A DNA stretch of 64,000 nt from Nocardioides phosphati (GCF_014646375.1 NZ_BMNI01000008.1:62001-126000); one strand, 5' to 3'; shown: positions 50,860 to 60,453, counted from the first letter of the stretch. Numbers and translations: made by a program. Notes: a model not told the origin generated them from the letters alone.

Positions 50860-50959
50860 CTGCGTGCCGAGAGGGCAGATGTGGTGCGGATGCGCGCCAC
50901 ATCTGCCCTCTCGCCGTTCCAGATGTGCCGCCTCGGCCCACCAGATGTGCCGCCTCGGC
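50844..50959. repeat. cluster of five related 19-bp units in mixed orientation
   Basis: Units resembling gccgagagggcagatgtgg occur forward at about 50844 (divergent copy) and 50866. They occur reversed at about 50897, 50919 and 50941, the last two identical (ccagatgtgccgcctcggc, 22-bp period). The pair at 50868-50888 and 50893-50913 forms a 21-bp stem with one mismatch and a 4-base loop. Confidence 0.75.
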
Positions 50960-50963
50960 GGGG

Positions 50964-51746
50964 TCAGGTGAGGCGCTGGACGATGGCCCGGGTGAGGGCG
51001 GTGGCGTAACGATCGCGGCCGGTCGAGCTGGTCATCCGCGCGGCGTCGGTCGCGTTGCGCATGTTGCCGAGCTCGACCATCACGGCCGGTCGGTCCGACC
51101 AGTTCAGGGTGCCCAGGTCTCCGCGGACGTCGAGGCCGTCGCCACCCGAGACGTACGGCGCGTAGGGCAGCCCGGCGTTGTGCAGCGCGGCCAGCACCTG
51201 CTTGGCGAAGGCGAGCGACGAGGTGGCGATGTCGTCGGTCCAGCCGGCACGCGACTGGGGCGCGATGACGTGGAAGCCGGCACCGCAGCCGTTGCACCCG
51301 TCGCCGTGGATCGAGATCTTGAGGTTGGCGTGGGTGCCGTCGGCGAACCGGTTGCCGCGGCGGCCGCGGTAGGCGACGCACGGCCCCCAGCGGTCCTGGC
51401 GGTTGCTCGTGCGGGTCAGCACGACGCGTGCGCCGCGGGCCTCGAGCTTCGCCTTGAGCAGCAGGCTCACCTGCCACGCGAACGTCGCCTCCGGGTAGCC
51501 ACCGTTGGTCGCGGTGCCGGTCGTGTTGCACGGCTTCTGGAAGCCACCCGCGTCGACCGGCGCGTTGATCTGGTCGGGGTAGTTGTGGTTGCCGAGCTGG
51601 TGGCCGGGATCGATCACGATCGTCTTGCCGGCCAGCGTCGTCGACGAGACCTCCTGCAGGGCAGGAGCAGCCGCGGGTGCGCAGCCCGCCAGGCTCCCCG
51701 CGCCGAGCGCGGCGAGGATCGGCACACCAGCCACGAGGGATCTCAC
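50964..51746 (-). CDS. N-acetylmuramoyl-L-alanine amidase, lipoprotein
   Basis: Zinc amidase (Amidase_3 fold) of 260 residues that cleaves the lactyl-peptide bond of peptidoglycan outside the cell. Zinc ligands are visible: His in IVIDPGHQLGNHN, Glu in GGYPEATFAWQV and His in LKISIHGDGCNG. A late catalytic Glu is in AVMVELGNMRN. GTG 51746 is chosen because GATACT plus six bases precedes it. That start also gives a compact lipoprotein signal (VRSLVAGVPILAALGAGSLAGC, lipobox LAGC), whereas the longer GTG 51776 adds ten non-signal residues. Confidence 0.88.
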   Translation of the reverse strand: MRSLVAGVPILAALGAGSLAGCAPAAAPALQEVSSTTLAGKTIVIDPGHQLGNHNYPDQINAPVDAGGFQKPCNTTGTATNGGYPEATFAWQVSLLLKAKLEARGARVVLTRTSNRQDRWGPCVAYRGRRGNRFADGTHANLKISIHGDGCNGCGAGFHVIAPQSRAGWTDDIATSSLAFAKQVLAALHNAGLPYAPYVSGGDGLDVRGDLGTLNWSDRPAVMVELGNMRNATDAARMTSSTGRDRYATALTRAIVQRLT

Positions 51747-51752
51747 CGGGCC

Positions 51753-51758
51753 AGTATC
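51753..51758 (-). promoter_or_regulatory. -10-like element before amidase gene
   Basis: GATACT (within TGATACT) on the minus strand, six bases before GTG 51746. Confidence 0.45.
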
Positions 51759-51835
51759 ACTGACTAGGCTGCTCACGGGCGGAACCCGCAGCGATCGCGC
51801 GGCGGCGCCCCACGACGTACGACGGAGGAGTGGGC

Positions 51836-52807
51836 ATGGGCTGGCTGGTGACCGGAGGCGCGGGCTACATCGGGGCGCACGTGGTGCGGGCGTTCCAGGC
51901 GGCCGGCATCGAGGCGAGCGTCCTCGACGACCTCTCCACCGGCTTCGAGGCGTTCGTGCCCGACGGCGTGCCGCTCATCAAGGCAACCCTGCTCGACCGC
52001 GACGCCGTCCGCGAGGCGGTGCAGGGCGTCGACGGCGTCGTCCACGTCGCCGGCTACAAGTACGCCGGGGTCTCGGTGCAGCGCCCGCTCCACACCTACG
52101 AGCAGAACATCTCCGCGATGGTGATCCTGCTGCAGGAGATGCGCGACGCGGGCGCCGACCGGATGGTCTTCAGCTCCAGCGCCGCGACGTACGGCACGAC
52201 CGACGTCGACCTGGTCACCGAGCAGACGCCGAACCACCCCGAGTCGCCCTACGGCGAGACGAAGCTGATCGGCGAGTGGCTGCTCAAGGACGCCGGCGTG
52301 GCCCACGGGCTGCGCCACACGAGCCTGCGCTACTTCAACGTCGTCGGCTCGGGCAGCCCCGACCTCTACGACGCGAGCCCCCACAACCTCTTCCCCCTGG
52401 TCTTCGACGCCCTCGTGGAGGGCCGCACCCCGAAGATCTTCGGCGACGACTACAACACTCCCGACGGCACGTGCGTGCGCGACTACATCCACGTGGCCGA
52501 CCTCGCCGAGGCCCACGTGGCCGCGGCGCAGCGCCTCGCCGCGGGCGAGCCGATCGAGCCGGTCTACAACCTCGGCAGCGGTGCCGGCTCCAGCGTCCGG
52601 CAGATCATGGACACCATCCGCGAGGTCACGGGCATCGACTTCGAGCCCGAGATGCACCCGCGCCGCCCCGGCGACCCCGACCGGATCGTGGCCGCCGGCG
52701 AGCTCGCCGCGCGTGACCTCCACTGGCAGATGCGCCACACCCTCGAGCAGATGGTCGCCACGGCGTGGGAGGCCCGCCAGAAGGCCGGCGACGCCTACCG
52801 CGGCTGA
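51836..52807 (+). CDS. galE: UDP-glucose 4-epimerase
   Basis: Extended SDR of 323 residues interconverting UDP-glucose and UDP-galactose (or N-acetylated forms) for cell-surface glycans. It shows the NAD site VTGGAGYIGAHVV, HVAGYKYAGVS, the catalytic Ser in VFSSSAATYG and Tyr-x3-Lys in SPYGETKL, then LRYFNVVGSG and CVRDYIHVADLA. GGAGGA lies six bases before ATG 51836, which is preferred over GTG 51830. It is followed by two GDP-mannose dehydratase-like genes on the same strand. Confidence 0.92.
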   Translation: MGWLVTGGAGYIGAHVVRAFQAAGIEASVLDDLSTGFEAFVPDGVPLIKATLLDRDAVREAVQGVDGVVHVAGYKYAGVSVQRPLHTYEQNISAMVILLQEMRDAGADRMVFSSSAATYGTTDVDLVTEQTPNHPESPYGETKLIGEWLLKDAGVAHGLRHTSLRYFNVVGSGSPDLYDASPHNLFPLVFDALVEGRTPKIFGDDYNTPDGTCVRDYIHVADLAEAHVAAAQRLAAGEPIEPVYNLGSGAGSSVRQIMDTIREVTGIDFEPEMHPRRPGDPDRIVAAGELAARDLHWQMRHTLEQMVATAWEARQKAGDAYRG

Positions 52808-52922
52808 CCGCGAGCGCGCACCGGGCGCACACCGGGCGCACATGCAGCGTGGATCCGTCCAGTGCGCGGCACAGGCGTGGGACGCATCACCCGCCCCCTG
52901 CGCCTCTGGCAGAATCCCCGCC

Positions 52923-53908
<986 letters not shown>

Positions 53909-53909
<1 letters not shown>

Positions 53910-54868
53910 TGGCAGGCGTCTCTCGGGCCTTCGTGACCGGTGCGTCCGGCCAGGACGGCAGCTACCTCGCGGAGCGGCTGCTGGCCGACGGCGTCGAGGT
54001 GCATGCCCTGACGCTGTCCGGCGAGGTCCCGGAGTTCCTGCCGGCCGACGTCGTGCTCCACCGCGGCGACCTGTGCGACGTCGCGGCGACCCGGGCCCTG
54101 GTCGCCGACCTCGCGCCCGACGAGGTCTACAACCTCGCCGCCCTCTCCTCCGTCGCGGCCTCCTGGGAGGACCCCGACCTCAGCGCGGCCGTCAACGGCG
54201 GCGCAGCGGTTGCCCTGCTGGAGTCGGCGTGGCGCGTCGCGCAGGCGCATGACAAGCAGGTCGCCTTCGTGCAGTGCTCGAGCGCGGAGATCTTCGGCGA
54301 GCCCTCGGAGTCACCCCAGACCGAGGCCACCCCGCTCCGCCCCGTCAACCCGTACGGCGCCGCCAAGGCCTACGCGCACCTGATGACCGGCGTCTACCGC
54401 TCCCGCGGCCTGCACGCCTCGAGCATGGTGCTCTACAACCACGAGTCGCCGCGGCGTTCGCCCCGCTTCGTGACCCGCAAGATCACCTCGACCGTCGCCG
54501 CCATCGCGGCCGGCACGGCCGACGAGCTCGTGCTCGGCAACCTCGACGCCCGCCGCGACTTCGGCTGGGCCCCGGACTACGTCGACGCGATGGTCCGCGC
54601 CGCCCGCCACGAGCAGGGTGACGACTACGTGATCGCCACCGGCGCCTCGCACAGCGTGCGCGACTTCGTGGCCGCGGCGTTCGAGCAGGCCGGGGTCAGC
54701 GACTGGGAGGCGCGGGTCCGCGTGGACCCCGCGCTCCTGCGCCCCACCGACCCGACGGACCTGCGCGGCGACGCCACCCGGGCCCGCACGGCGCTGGGCT
54801 GGGCGCCCACGCTGGAGTTCACCGACATCGTCAAGCGGATGGTCGAGACCGACCTCGCCCTGGCCTGA
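53909..54868 (+). CDS. second GDP-mannose 4,6-dehydratase-like protein
   Basis: A tandem paralogue of gmd (319 residues) with VTGASGQDGSYLAERLLADG, QCSSAEIFGEP, NPYGAAKAYAHL and VLYNHESPRRSPRFVTRKI. All catalytic elements are kept but the sequence is clearly diverged. It may be a second subunit, a GDP-4-keto-6-deoxymannose reductase/epimerase, or a dehydratase for another GDP-hexose. The TGATG overlap ties its translation to gmd. Confidence 0.85.
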
Positions 54869-54920
54869 CCGGCTCGCCTCCGCGCCCCTGGCGCGCGTCC
54901 GGAAAGGACACCGGAGACGA

Positions 54921-54960
54921 CACAAGGCCCGCCCGCGCCGTAGCGCGAGCGGGCCTTGTG
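54921..54960. terminator. bidirectional terminator
   Basis: Perfect 12-bp outer arms (54921-54932 and 54949-54960) with further pairing possible inside, between the convergent gmd paralogue and the HBHA-like gene. Confidence 0.8.
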
Positions 54961-54985
54961 CTCAGGAAGCGTGAACCCGGAGGGG

Positions 54986-55492
54986 TCAGGCCTTCTTGGC
55001 GGCAGCCTTCTTGGCCGGAGCCTTCTTGGCGGCAGCCTTCTTGGCCGGAGCCTTCTTCGCAGCAGCCTTCTTGGCCGGAGCGGCCGGGGCAGCCTCGGCG
55101 ACCGGAGCGGCAGCCTTCTCGGCCTTCGCGGGGAGGTACTTCTCGGCGGCCGGGAGGTACTTCTCGACGAGCTTCTGCGCCTTGGCGGTGAGCTCCTCGA
55201 CCGACTTGGTCAGCTCGGCGAGGCGGGCGTTGATCTGCTCCTGCGCCTTGGCCGGGAGGCCCTTGGCAGCGGTCTGCAGCTCGGTGATCTTCGCGAGGAT
55301 GTCGGCCTGGGTCTCCTTGACCGACGCCTCGATCTTGCCGGGGGCAGCCTCGATGGTGGCCTGCAGGTCCTTGACCTGGGCGACAACCTTCGCCTGCGCG
55401 TCCTTGGCGGTGGAGGTGGCGTCCTTCTGGACGTCAGCAACCTTCTCCTGCAGGTCGGCAACGATCTTCTTCACGTCGAACTTCTTGGCCAT
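54986..55492 (-). CDS. HBHA/histone-H1-like protein with Lys-Ala-Pro tail
   Basis: The 168-residue protein has a long N-terminal coiled coil (about 8-115, heptad pattern IVADLQEKVADVQKDATSTA onward). Its C-terminal tail consists of (A/P)AKKAAAKKA repeats. This layout matches mycobacterial heparin-binding hemagglutinin and nucleoid-associated histone-like proteins. The tail should bind acidic polymers: DNA inside the cell, or glycosaminoglycans/lipoteichoic material if surface-exposed. There is no signal peptide. The neighbour upstream is an XRE regulator, the same pair as Rv0474-hbhA in Mycobacterium, which supports an HBHA-type assignment. AAGGAG precedes the ATG. Confidence 0.85.
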   Translation of the reverse strand: MAKKFDVKKIVADLQEKVADVQKDATSTAKDAQAKVVAQVKDLQATIEAAPGKIEASVKETQADILAKITELQTAAKGLPAKAQEQINARLAELTKSVEELTAKAQKLVEKYLPAAEKYLPAKAEKAAAPVAEAAPAAPAKKAAAKKAPAKKAAAKKAPAKKAAAKKA

Positions 55493-55572
55493 GGCTGGCT
55501 CCTTCTGTTTGTTGCGCGACCGGCGACGGTCGCGAGGTCCGGTGGGCGGGGCCGCCACACCTTCGGGGTGGG

Positions 55573-55953
55573 TCAGCTCTCGCCCTCGCCGCTCTCCGCC
55601 GCGTTGATGGCGAGGAACGACGCGTAGACGTCGAGCAGGGACTGCTTCTGTCGCTCGGTCAGGCCCGGGTCGGCCAGCACGGCCAGCTCCACGGAGCCGC
55701 CCAGGCCGTCCTCCGGAGAGAGGATGCCCGCGCGGATGTAGAGCTGCTCCGCGGAGATCCGCAGGGCCTTCGCGATCTGCTGAAGCACGTCGGCGGAGGG
55801 CTTGCGCAGACCACGCTCGATCTGCGACAGGTACGGGTTCGACACACCGGCAACCTCGGAGAGCTGGCGCAGGGAAAGCTTGGAAGCCGTCCGCTGCTCC
55901 TTGAGGTACTCCCCCAGGTTGTCGACCGTCTTGCCGACCACGCCCTTTGCCAT
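55573..55953 (-). CDS. XRE-family helix-turn-helix regulator
   Basis: The 126-residue protein has an N-terminal Cro/CI-type HTH (GEYLKEQRTASKLSLRQLSE, VSNPYLSQIERGLRKPSADVL) and a short helical C-terminus. It lies upstream of the HBHA-like gene, as its likely orthologue Rv0474 does of hbhA. A near-perfect palindrome abuts its own -10, so it probably represses itself. ATG 55953 fits AATACT plus six bases (leaderless). Confidence 0.9.
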   Translation of the reverse strand: MAKGVVGKTVDNLGEYLKEQRTASKLSLRQLSEVAGVSNPYLSQIERGLRKPSADVLQQIAKALRISAEQLYIRAGILSPEDGLGGSVELAVLADPGLTERQKQSLLDVYASFLAINAAESGEGES

Positions 55954-55959
55954 GCCCCC

Positions 55960-55981
55960 AGTATTGCTAACTATTGTTAGC
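55960..55981 (-). promoter_or_regulatory. promoter and autoregulatory palindrome of the XRE gene
   Basis: AATACT (minus strand, 55960-55965) is followed by six bases and the ATG. Directly upstream is the dyad GCTAAC-n4-GTTAGC (55966-55981), extendable by two or three bases each side (ATYGCTAAC arms). A dimer bound there would cover the -10 to -35 spacer. Confidence 0.7.
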
Positions 55982-56057
55982 GATAGCAACCGCAAGCGGT
56001 GTGAACTGGCGCACGCAGATAAGGGATTCCCCCTCAAAACAAGGAGAAACCCGACTC

Positions 56058-56088
56058 GCTAGTGGTGCTAGCCGTTGTACGCAACGGC
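56058..56088 (+). other. two adjacent small hairpins upstream of the APS kinase gene
   Basis: gctag-n5-ctagc (56058-56072) directly abuts gccgttg-n4-caacggc (56071-56088). They lie about 80 bases before the start of the APS kinase gene. They may be part of its leader; no known riboswitch class is recognised. Confidence 0.4.
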
Positions 56089-56163
56089 GCCGCGCAAGCA
56101 CTCGGCAAGCACCGCTCCCCGTGATGCGGGGAGAGCCTGCGGGTGCATGGGAGGATGGCGGAC

Positions 56164-57384
56164 GTGTCCAGCACTGCGAACCCCCAGCCCCTTCCGCAGC
56201 ACTGCCCCACGCCGCGCGAGCTCGACGACCTCGAGCTGCTGCTGTCGGGCGCCCTCGCTCCCCTCACCGCGTACGACGAGCCCGGATCCCCCGTGACGCT
56301 CACGCTCCCCGACGGCCTGGCCGCCGAGCCCGCGGTCGAGCTGGTCGACCCGGAGGGCCTGCCGCTCGCGACGGTGACGCGTCAGGACGGCCGCTGGGTG
56401 CCCACGGCCCTGGGCGCTCCGGCGTACGGACCGTTCCGGAGGCTGCACCTCTCCCCGGCGCAGGCCCGCGAGCACTACGCCGGCGCCACCTGGGTGCCCG
56501 TCGCCGACGCGCTCACGACCGCCGAGCTCGAGCAGCTCGCCGCCGTGGAGGGCCGCGTCGTGCTGGTCGCGCTCACCGGCCACGGCACGCCGGCCGACCT
56601 CTCCGCCGTCGGCCTGGTGCGTGCCACCCTCGCCGCCGCCCGCGCCCTGCCCGACGCCGCAGTCGTCGTGGTGCCGCTCGCGGCCCACGGTGACGCCGAG
56701 GCCGACCATGCGCTCGGTGCGCAGGTGCTGGCCACCTACGCCGGCGACGACACGGTGCTCGCACTGGCGGACGCCGACACGGACGCCGAGCTGCCGGCCG
56801 AGGTCGCGGAGATCGTCGACTTCGACCGCCCGCCGCTCGACCGCCGTGGGCTGGTCCTCTTCTTCACCGGCCTCTCCGGCTCGGGCAAGTCGACGCTGGC
56901 GCGGGCGCTGCTCGACAAGCTGCTCGAGCAGGGCGAGCGCACGGTCACGAGCCTCGACGGCGACGTCGTACGCCGCAACCTCAGCGCCGGCCTCACCTTC
57001 AGCAAGGCCGACCGCGAGACCAACATCCGCCGCATCGGGTGGGTGGCCGCCGAGATCGCCCGCCACGGCGGCGTCGCCGTGGTCTCGCCGATCGCGCCGT
57101 TCGACGCGACCCGCCAGGACGTGCGCCGCTACGTCGAGGAGGCGGGCGGCACCTTCTTCCTGGTGCACGTCGCGACTCCGCTCGAGGAGTGCGAGCGCCG
57201 CGACCGCAAGGGCCTCTACGCGAAGGCGCGCCAGGGCCTGATCCCGGAGTTCACCGGAATCTCCAGCCCCTATGAAGTCCCTGAGGATGCCGACGTTCGG
57301 GTCGACACGACCGGCCGCTCGGTCGAGGATGCGCTGGCGGACGTCGAGAAGGCGCTCGCTGCTGCCGGCCTGCTGGAGGTGTGA
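56164..57384 (+). CDS. cysC: APS kinase with degenerate sulfurylase-like N-domain
   Basis: The C-terminal 190 residues are a complete adenylylsulfate kinase that makes PAPS from APS and ATP. It has P-loop GLSGSGKSTLA, LDGDVVRRNLSAGLTFSKADR, VVSPIAPFDATRQDVR and KGLYAKARQG. The N-terminal 210 residues resemble the domains that precede the catalytic core of ATP sulfurylase (GAPAYGPFRRLHLSPAQA region). They lack the QxRNPxH and HxGH nucleotide motifs, so they are probably non-catalytic. GTG 56164 has GGAGG nine bases upstream; ATG 56155 and GTG 56143 are alternatives. The separate cysDN pair at 60454 supplies APS. The stop overlaps the next gene. Confidence 0.87.
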   Translation: MSSTANPQPLPQHCPTPRELDDLELLLSGALAPLTAYDEPGSPVTLTLPDGLAAEPAVELVDPEGLPLATVTRQDGRWVPTALGAPAYGPFRRLHLSPAQAREHYAGATWVPVADALTTAELEQLAAVEGRVVLVALTGHGTPADLSAVGLVRATLAAARALPDAAVVVVPLAAHGDAEADHALGAQVLATYAGDDTVLALADADTDAELPAEVAEIVDFDRPPLDRRGLVLFFTGLSGSGKSTLARALLDKLLEQGERTVTSLDGDVVRRNLSAGLTFSKADRETNIRRIGWVAAEIARHGGVAVVSPIAPFDATRQDVRRYVEEAGGTFFLVHVATPLEECERRDRKGLYAKARQGLIPEFTGISSPYEVPEDADVRVDTTGRSVEDALADVEKALAAAGLLEV

Positions 57385-57923
57385 TGGTCAACGTCCTCTT
57401 CGTGTGCACGGCCAACATCTGCCGCTCGCCGTACATGGAGCTCGCGGGACGGGCGATGCTCGGCCCCGACTCCACGCTGAAGCTGAGCTCGGCCGGCACG
57501 ATCGGCTTCCGTGACAAGCCGATGGACGCCACGATGGCGACGGCGTTCGACCACAGCCCCGAGGTGACGCCCGAGGCGATCGCGGCGTTCCGCAGCCGGC
57601 GCCTCACGAGCGAGCACATCGACGAGGCCGACCTGGTGCTCACGGCCGAGTCCGAGCACCGCCAGTTCATCCTCACCGACTACCCCGCAACCTTCCGCAA
57701 GGTCTTCTCGCTCGGGCAGTTCGCGTCGGGCGTCCAGCGCGTGGATTCCTCGCTCAGCGGAGTCGACCTTGTGAAGACTGTGGCCTCCACGAGCGGGGTC
57801 GCCCAGGTCCGCGTCGACGTCGCCGACCCCTACCGGCGCGGTCGCCGCGCGGTCGCCGCAGCCGCCGCGCAGATCGACGAACTGCTGGCGATCGTCATGC
57901 CGGCACTGGAGGAGCGGAACTGA
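57384..57923 (+). CDS. low-molecular-weight protein tyrosine phosphatase
   Basis: Cytoplasmic phosphatase of 179 residues. The nucleophile loop is VCTANICRSPYMEL (C-x5-R-S), placed at residue 8 as usual. The general acid Asp is in VADPYRRGRRA. Such Wzb/PtpA-like enzymes control tyrosine kinases of polysaccharide export, and the following gene is a cell-wall polymer ligase, which fits. ATG 57384 overlaps the APS kinase stop and has GGAGGT upstream. Confidence 0.9.
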   Translation: MVNVLFVCTANICRSPYMELAGRAMLGPDSTLKLSSAGTIGFRDKPMDATMATAFDHSPEVTPEAIAAFRSRRLTSEHIDEADLVLTAESEHRQFILTDYPATFRKVFSLGQFASGVQRVDSSLSGVDLVKTVASTSGVAQVRVDVADPYRRGRRAVAAAAAQIDELLAIVMPALEERN

Positions 57924-57960
57924 TGTCGAACCAGACCGGTCAGCCGGAGGTCCCCCAGCG

Positions 57961-59145
57961 ATGACGAACGACGAGCCCCTCTTCGGAGGCATCGACTTCG
58001 AGCGCTCCCCGCGCCAGCGGCGGCGGCGCAAGCGCAAGCGCTTCAAGACGCTGCGCCGCGCCTACGTCCGGATGGTCCCCTACCGGATCCGGCGGTGGAT
58101 CGACGACAACCCGGCACTCGCCGCGATCGTCGGCCTGCTCCTGCTGCTGCTCCTGATCATCCTGCTCTGGCTGCTGTGGCTCTGGCTCCACCTGCACCGC
58201 GCGCCCGGCTTCGACCCGGACCTGGGCGACAACCGCCCGCCGTTCCTCGGCGGCGAGAACATCCTGCTGGTCGGCCTCGACTGCGACGAGGCGGCCCCCA
58301 AGAGCAACGGCCTGCGCAGCTGCAGCGACAACGACGGCAAGATCGACCTGTCGAACCTCAACGGCCAGGACCTCACCTCCACCGGCGTACGCAGCGACGT
58401 GATCATGGTCGTCCACGTGGAGGAGGACGGTCAGCACGCGCAGGTCGTCTCCATCCCCCGCGACTCCTACGTCAAGGTCGACGGCCACGGCTCGACCAAG
58501 ATCAACGCGGCCTTCTCCTACGGCGGCCCGAGCCTCCTCGGCCGCACGATCGAGCAGAACTTCCACGTCCACCTGACCCACATGGTCGTGACCGACTTCA
58601 ACGGCTTCCGCGGGATCACCGACGCCCTCGACGGCGTGCAGGTCTACGTGCCGACCGACGTCTTCGACCACCGCTGCAACTGCGTCAGCTGGCACCAGGG
58701 CTGGCAGACCATCAAGGGCGAGAGCGCCCTGGCCTACGTCCGCACCCGCTACGGCCTGCCGCGCGGCGACTTCGACCGTGTGCAGCGCCACCAGAACTTC
58801 CTGCGTGCCGTCGTGGAGCGCACCCGGAGCATGTCGGTCCTGGCCAACCCGCTCAAGGTCACGAAGCTGGTCGACCAGATCACCGGCAACCTGGCGCTCG
58901 ACAACGAGTTCAGCGACACCGAGGTGATGAAGCTGGCCTTCGCCGGCCTCAAGCTCAAGCTCGGCAACATGTCCTTCGCCACCGTCCCCTACCAGGGCTC
59001 GGCGATGGTGGGCGACCAGTCGGTCGTCCTCCTCAGGCTGAAGCAGGCGGTCGCGCTCTTCGACGCCGTCCAGCGTGACCACTTCGTGTCGTACCTCCGC
59101 GACCACCACGTCGAGACGCTGCCCGGCAACCGCCAGGTCAAGTAG
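57961..59145 (+). CDS. LytR-CpsA-Psr family cell-wall polymer transferase
   Basis: The 394-residue protein has a strongly basic cytoplasmic N-terminus (RQRRRRKRKRFKTLRR), one transmembrane helix (about 50-78) and an extracellular LCP domain. Conserved residues are visible in VRSDVIMVVHVEEDG, VSIPRDSYVKV, STKINAAFSYGG and ALAYVRTRYGLPRGDFDRVQRHQ. It attaches polymers carried on polyprenyl phosphate to peptidoglycan. It is preceded by a tyrosine phosphatase and followed by a strong terminator. Confidence 0.92.
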   Translation: MTNDEPLFGGIDFERSPRQRRRRKRKRFKTLRRAYVRMVPYRIRRWIDDNPALAAIVGLLLLLLLIILLWLLWLWLHLHRAPGFDPDLGDNRPPFLGGENILLVGLDCDEAAPKSNGLRSCSDNDGKIDLSNLNGQDLTSTGVRSDVIMVVHVEEDGQHAQVVSIPRDSYVKVDGHGSTKINAAFSYGGPSLLGRTIEQNFHVHLTHMVVTDFNGFRGITDALDGVQVYVPTDVFDHRCNCVSWHQGWQTIKGESALAYVRTRYGLPRGDFDRVQRHQNFLRAVVERTRSMSVLANPLKVTKLVDQITGNLALDNEFSDTEVMKLAFAGLKLKLGNMSFATVPYQGSAMVGDQSVVLLRLKQAVALFDAVQRDHFVSYLRDHHVETLPGNRQVK

Positions 59146-59184
59146 CACCGGCGGCGTACGACGCAGCGGAGCCGGTAGCAACGA

Positions 59185-59224
59185 AACGAAGAGCCCCGAG
59201 TCCTGCGACTCGGGGCTCTTCGTT
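59185..59224. terminator. bidirectional terminator
   Basis: Perfect 18-bp arms (59185-59202 and 59207-59224) with loop ctgc between the convergent LCP and TauE/SafE genes. It is the longest stem of its kind in the window. Confidence 0.88.
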
Positions 59225-59242
59225 CGTTCCGGAGGGGCGGGG

Positions 59243-60232
59243 TCAGCCCCTGCGGTGGAGTGGCGTCCGCTCGAGTTCGGCCACGGTGGGCGCCCCGAAC
59301 ATCGGGAGGCCGTTCTGCTTGCGCAGCAGGCCCCAGACCAGCGGCACGAGCAGCAGCATGACCAGGCCGACCACCGCGACGGTGATCGCCTCGAGCGTGT
59401 CCTGGCCCTCGCCGTACGGGTGCAGGCCGGCCTTGAAGAGCAGAGCCGTGCCGGACATCGTCAGCACGATCACGATGCCGCGCCGGATGATCGACTGCGC
59501 GACGCGGGGCGCCAGGCGCGAGCCGAGGACCGTGCCGGGGACCGAGCCGAGCACGAGCGGGAACAGCAGGTCCCACTCGAGGCCGTGGATCGCGATGTTC
59601 GAGAGTGCCGCGGCGAGCACCAGCGGCACCGCCTGCATCAGGTCGGTGCCGACGAGCTTCACGGCCGGCAGGCCCGGGTAGAGCATGAGCAGCGCGATCA
59701 TGATCACCGAGCCGGAGCCGACCGAGGTGACGCCGACCAGCAGGCCGCCCAGCGCGCCGACCAGCACGGTCGGCACGAGCCGGATGTGCGGGTTGGCGTC
59801 GGGCTCGCCGCCGCCGCTGTTGACCCGCCGCATGTTGATGAGCAGGCGCAGGGCGTACGTCGACGCGGCGAAGAGCAGCGCGATGCCGATGCACAGCTTG
59901 AGGGTGTTCTCGAGCTGCGCGGGGTCGTCGATGAGGCCGTTGAGCAGCCACGGACCCAGGAACGCCATCGGCACCGAGCCGGCGATGAGGTACGCCGCCA
60001 GGCGGACGTTCGGGGAGCCCTGGCGCCAGTGCGTGATCGCGCCACCGGTCTTGTAGATGGCCGCAGCGGTGAGGTCGACGGTGACGATCGCCGCCGTCTG
60101 CCCCACACCGAGGAAGATCAGCGCCGGCGTCATCAGCGCGCCGCCACCCATACCGGTCAGCCCGACGATGATGCCGACCAGGAAGCCGGCGGTCAGGATC
60201 TGGAAGAACTGACCCGTAAGGAGATCGGCCAC
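59243..60232 (-). CDS. TauE/SafE-family sulfite/organosulfur exporter
   Basis: Membrane protein of 329 residues with eight or nine helices and two family repeats (GIIVGLTGMGGGALMTPALI and VGVTSVGSGSVIMIALLM). Relatives export sulfite, sulfoacetate or other anions. Divergent placement from cysDN points to sulfur metabolism. GTG 60232 has AAGG about eight bases upstream. On the minus strand, TAAGGT near 60310 is a weak -10 candidate. Confidence 0.88.
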   Translation of the reverse strand: MADLLTGQFFQILTAGFLVGIIVGLTGMGGGALMTPALIFLGVGQTAAIVTVDLTAAAIYKTGGAITHWRQGSPNVRLAAYLIAGSVPMAFLGPWLLNGLIDDPAQLENTLKLCIGIALLFAASTYALRLLINMRRVNSGGGEPDANPHIRLVPTVLVGALGGLLVGVTSVGSGSVIMIALLMLYPGLPAVKLVGTDLMQAVPLVLAAALSNIAIHGLEWDLLFPLVLGSVPGTVLGSRLAPRVAQSIIRRGIVIVLTMSGTALLFKAGLHPYGEGQDTLEAITVAVVGLVMLLLVPLVWGLLRKQNGLPMFGAPTVAELERTPLHRRG

Positions 60233-60409
60233 GGTTGCACCCTTGTTCGTCTGGCGGGATGTCGCACGAGCCACAGGTGATCGGAACAGGCCGCGCGTGG
60301 TCGCAAACCTTACTGGGTCGATCGGGATTGTGGGCAAGTATCGAGGCCTCGGCGTGACCCCGGCCACGGCGCGGCGCGGACCGCGGCGGGCACGGGGCCC
60401 GCACGCGGT

Positions 60410-60415
60410 TAGGAT
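60410..60415 (+). promoter_or_regulatory. -10 element of cysDN promoter
   Basis: TAGGAT about 44 bp before the cysD ATG, followed by a leader with GAGAGG. Confidence 0.5.
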
Positions 60416-60453
60416 GCTGGTTGCCATAAGCGACGAGAGGTCACCCCAAGCTC

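Noticed and set aside
50844..50959. CRISPR array
   Set aside because: Units are in mixed orientation with irregular spacing, there are no unique spacers of constant length, and there are no cas genes in the window.
56058..56088. SAM or other sulfur riboswitch upstream of cysC
   Set aside because: Only two small hairpins are visible. The conserved cores of known sulfur-related riboswitches are not recognisable.
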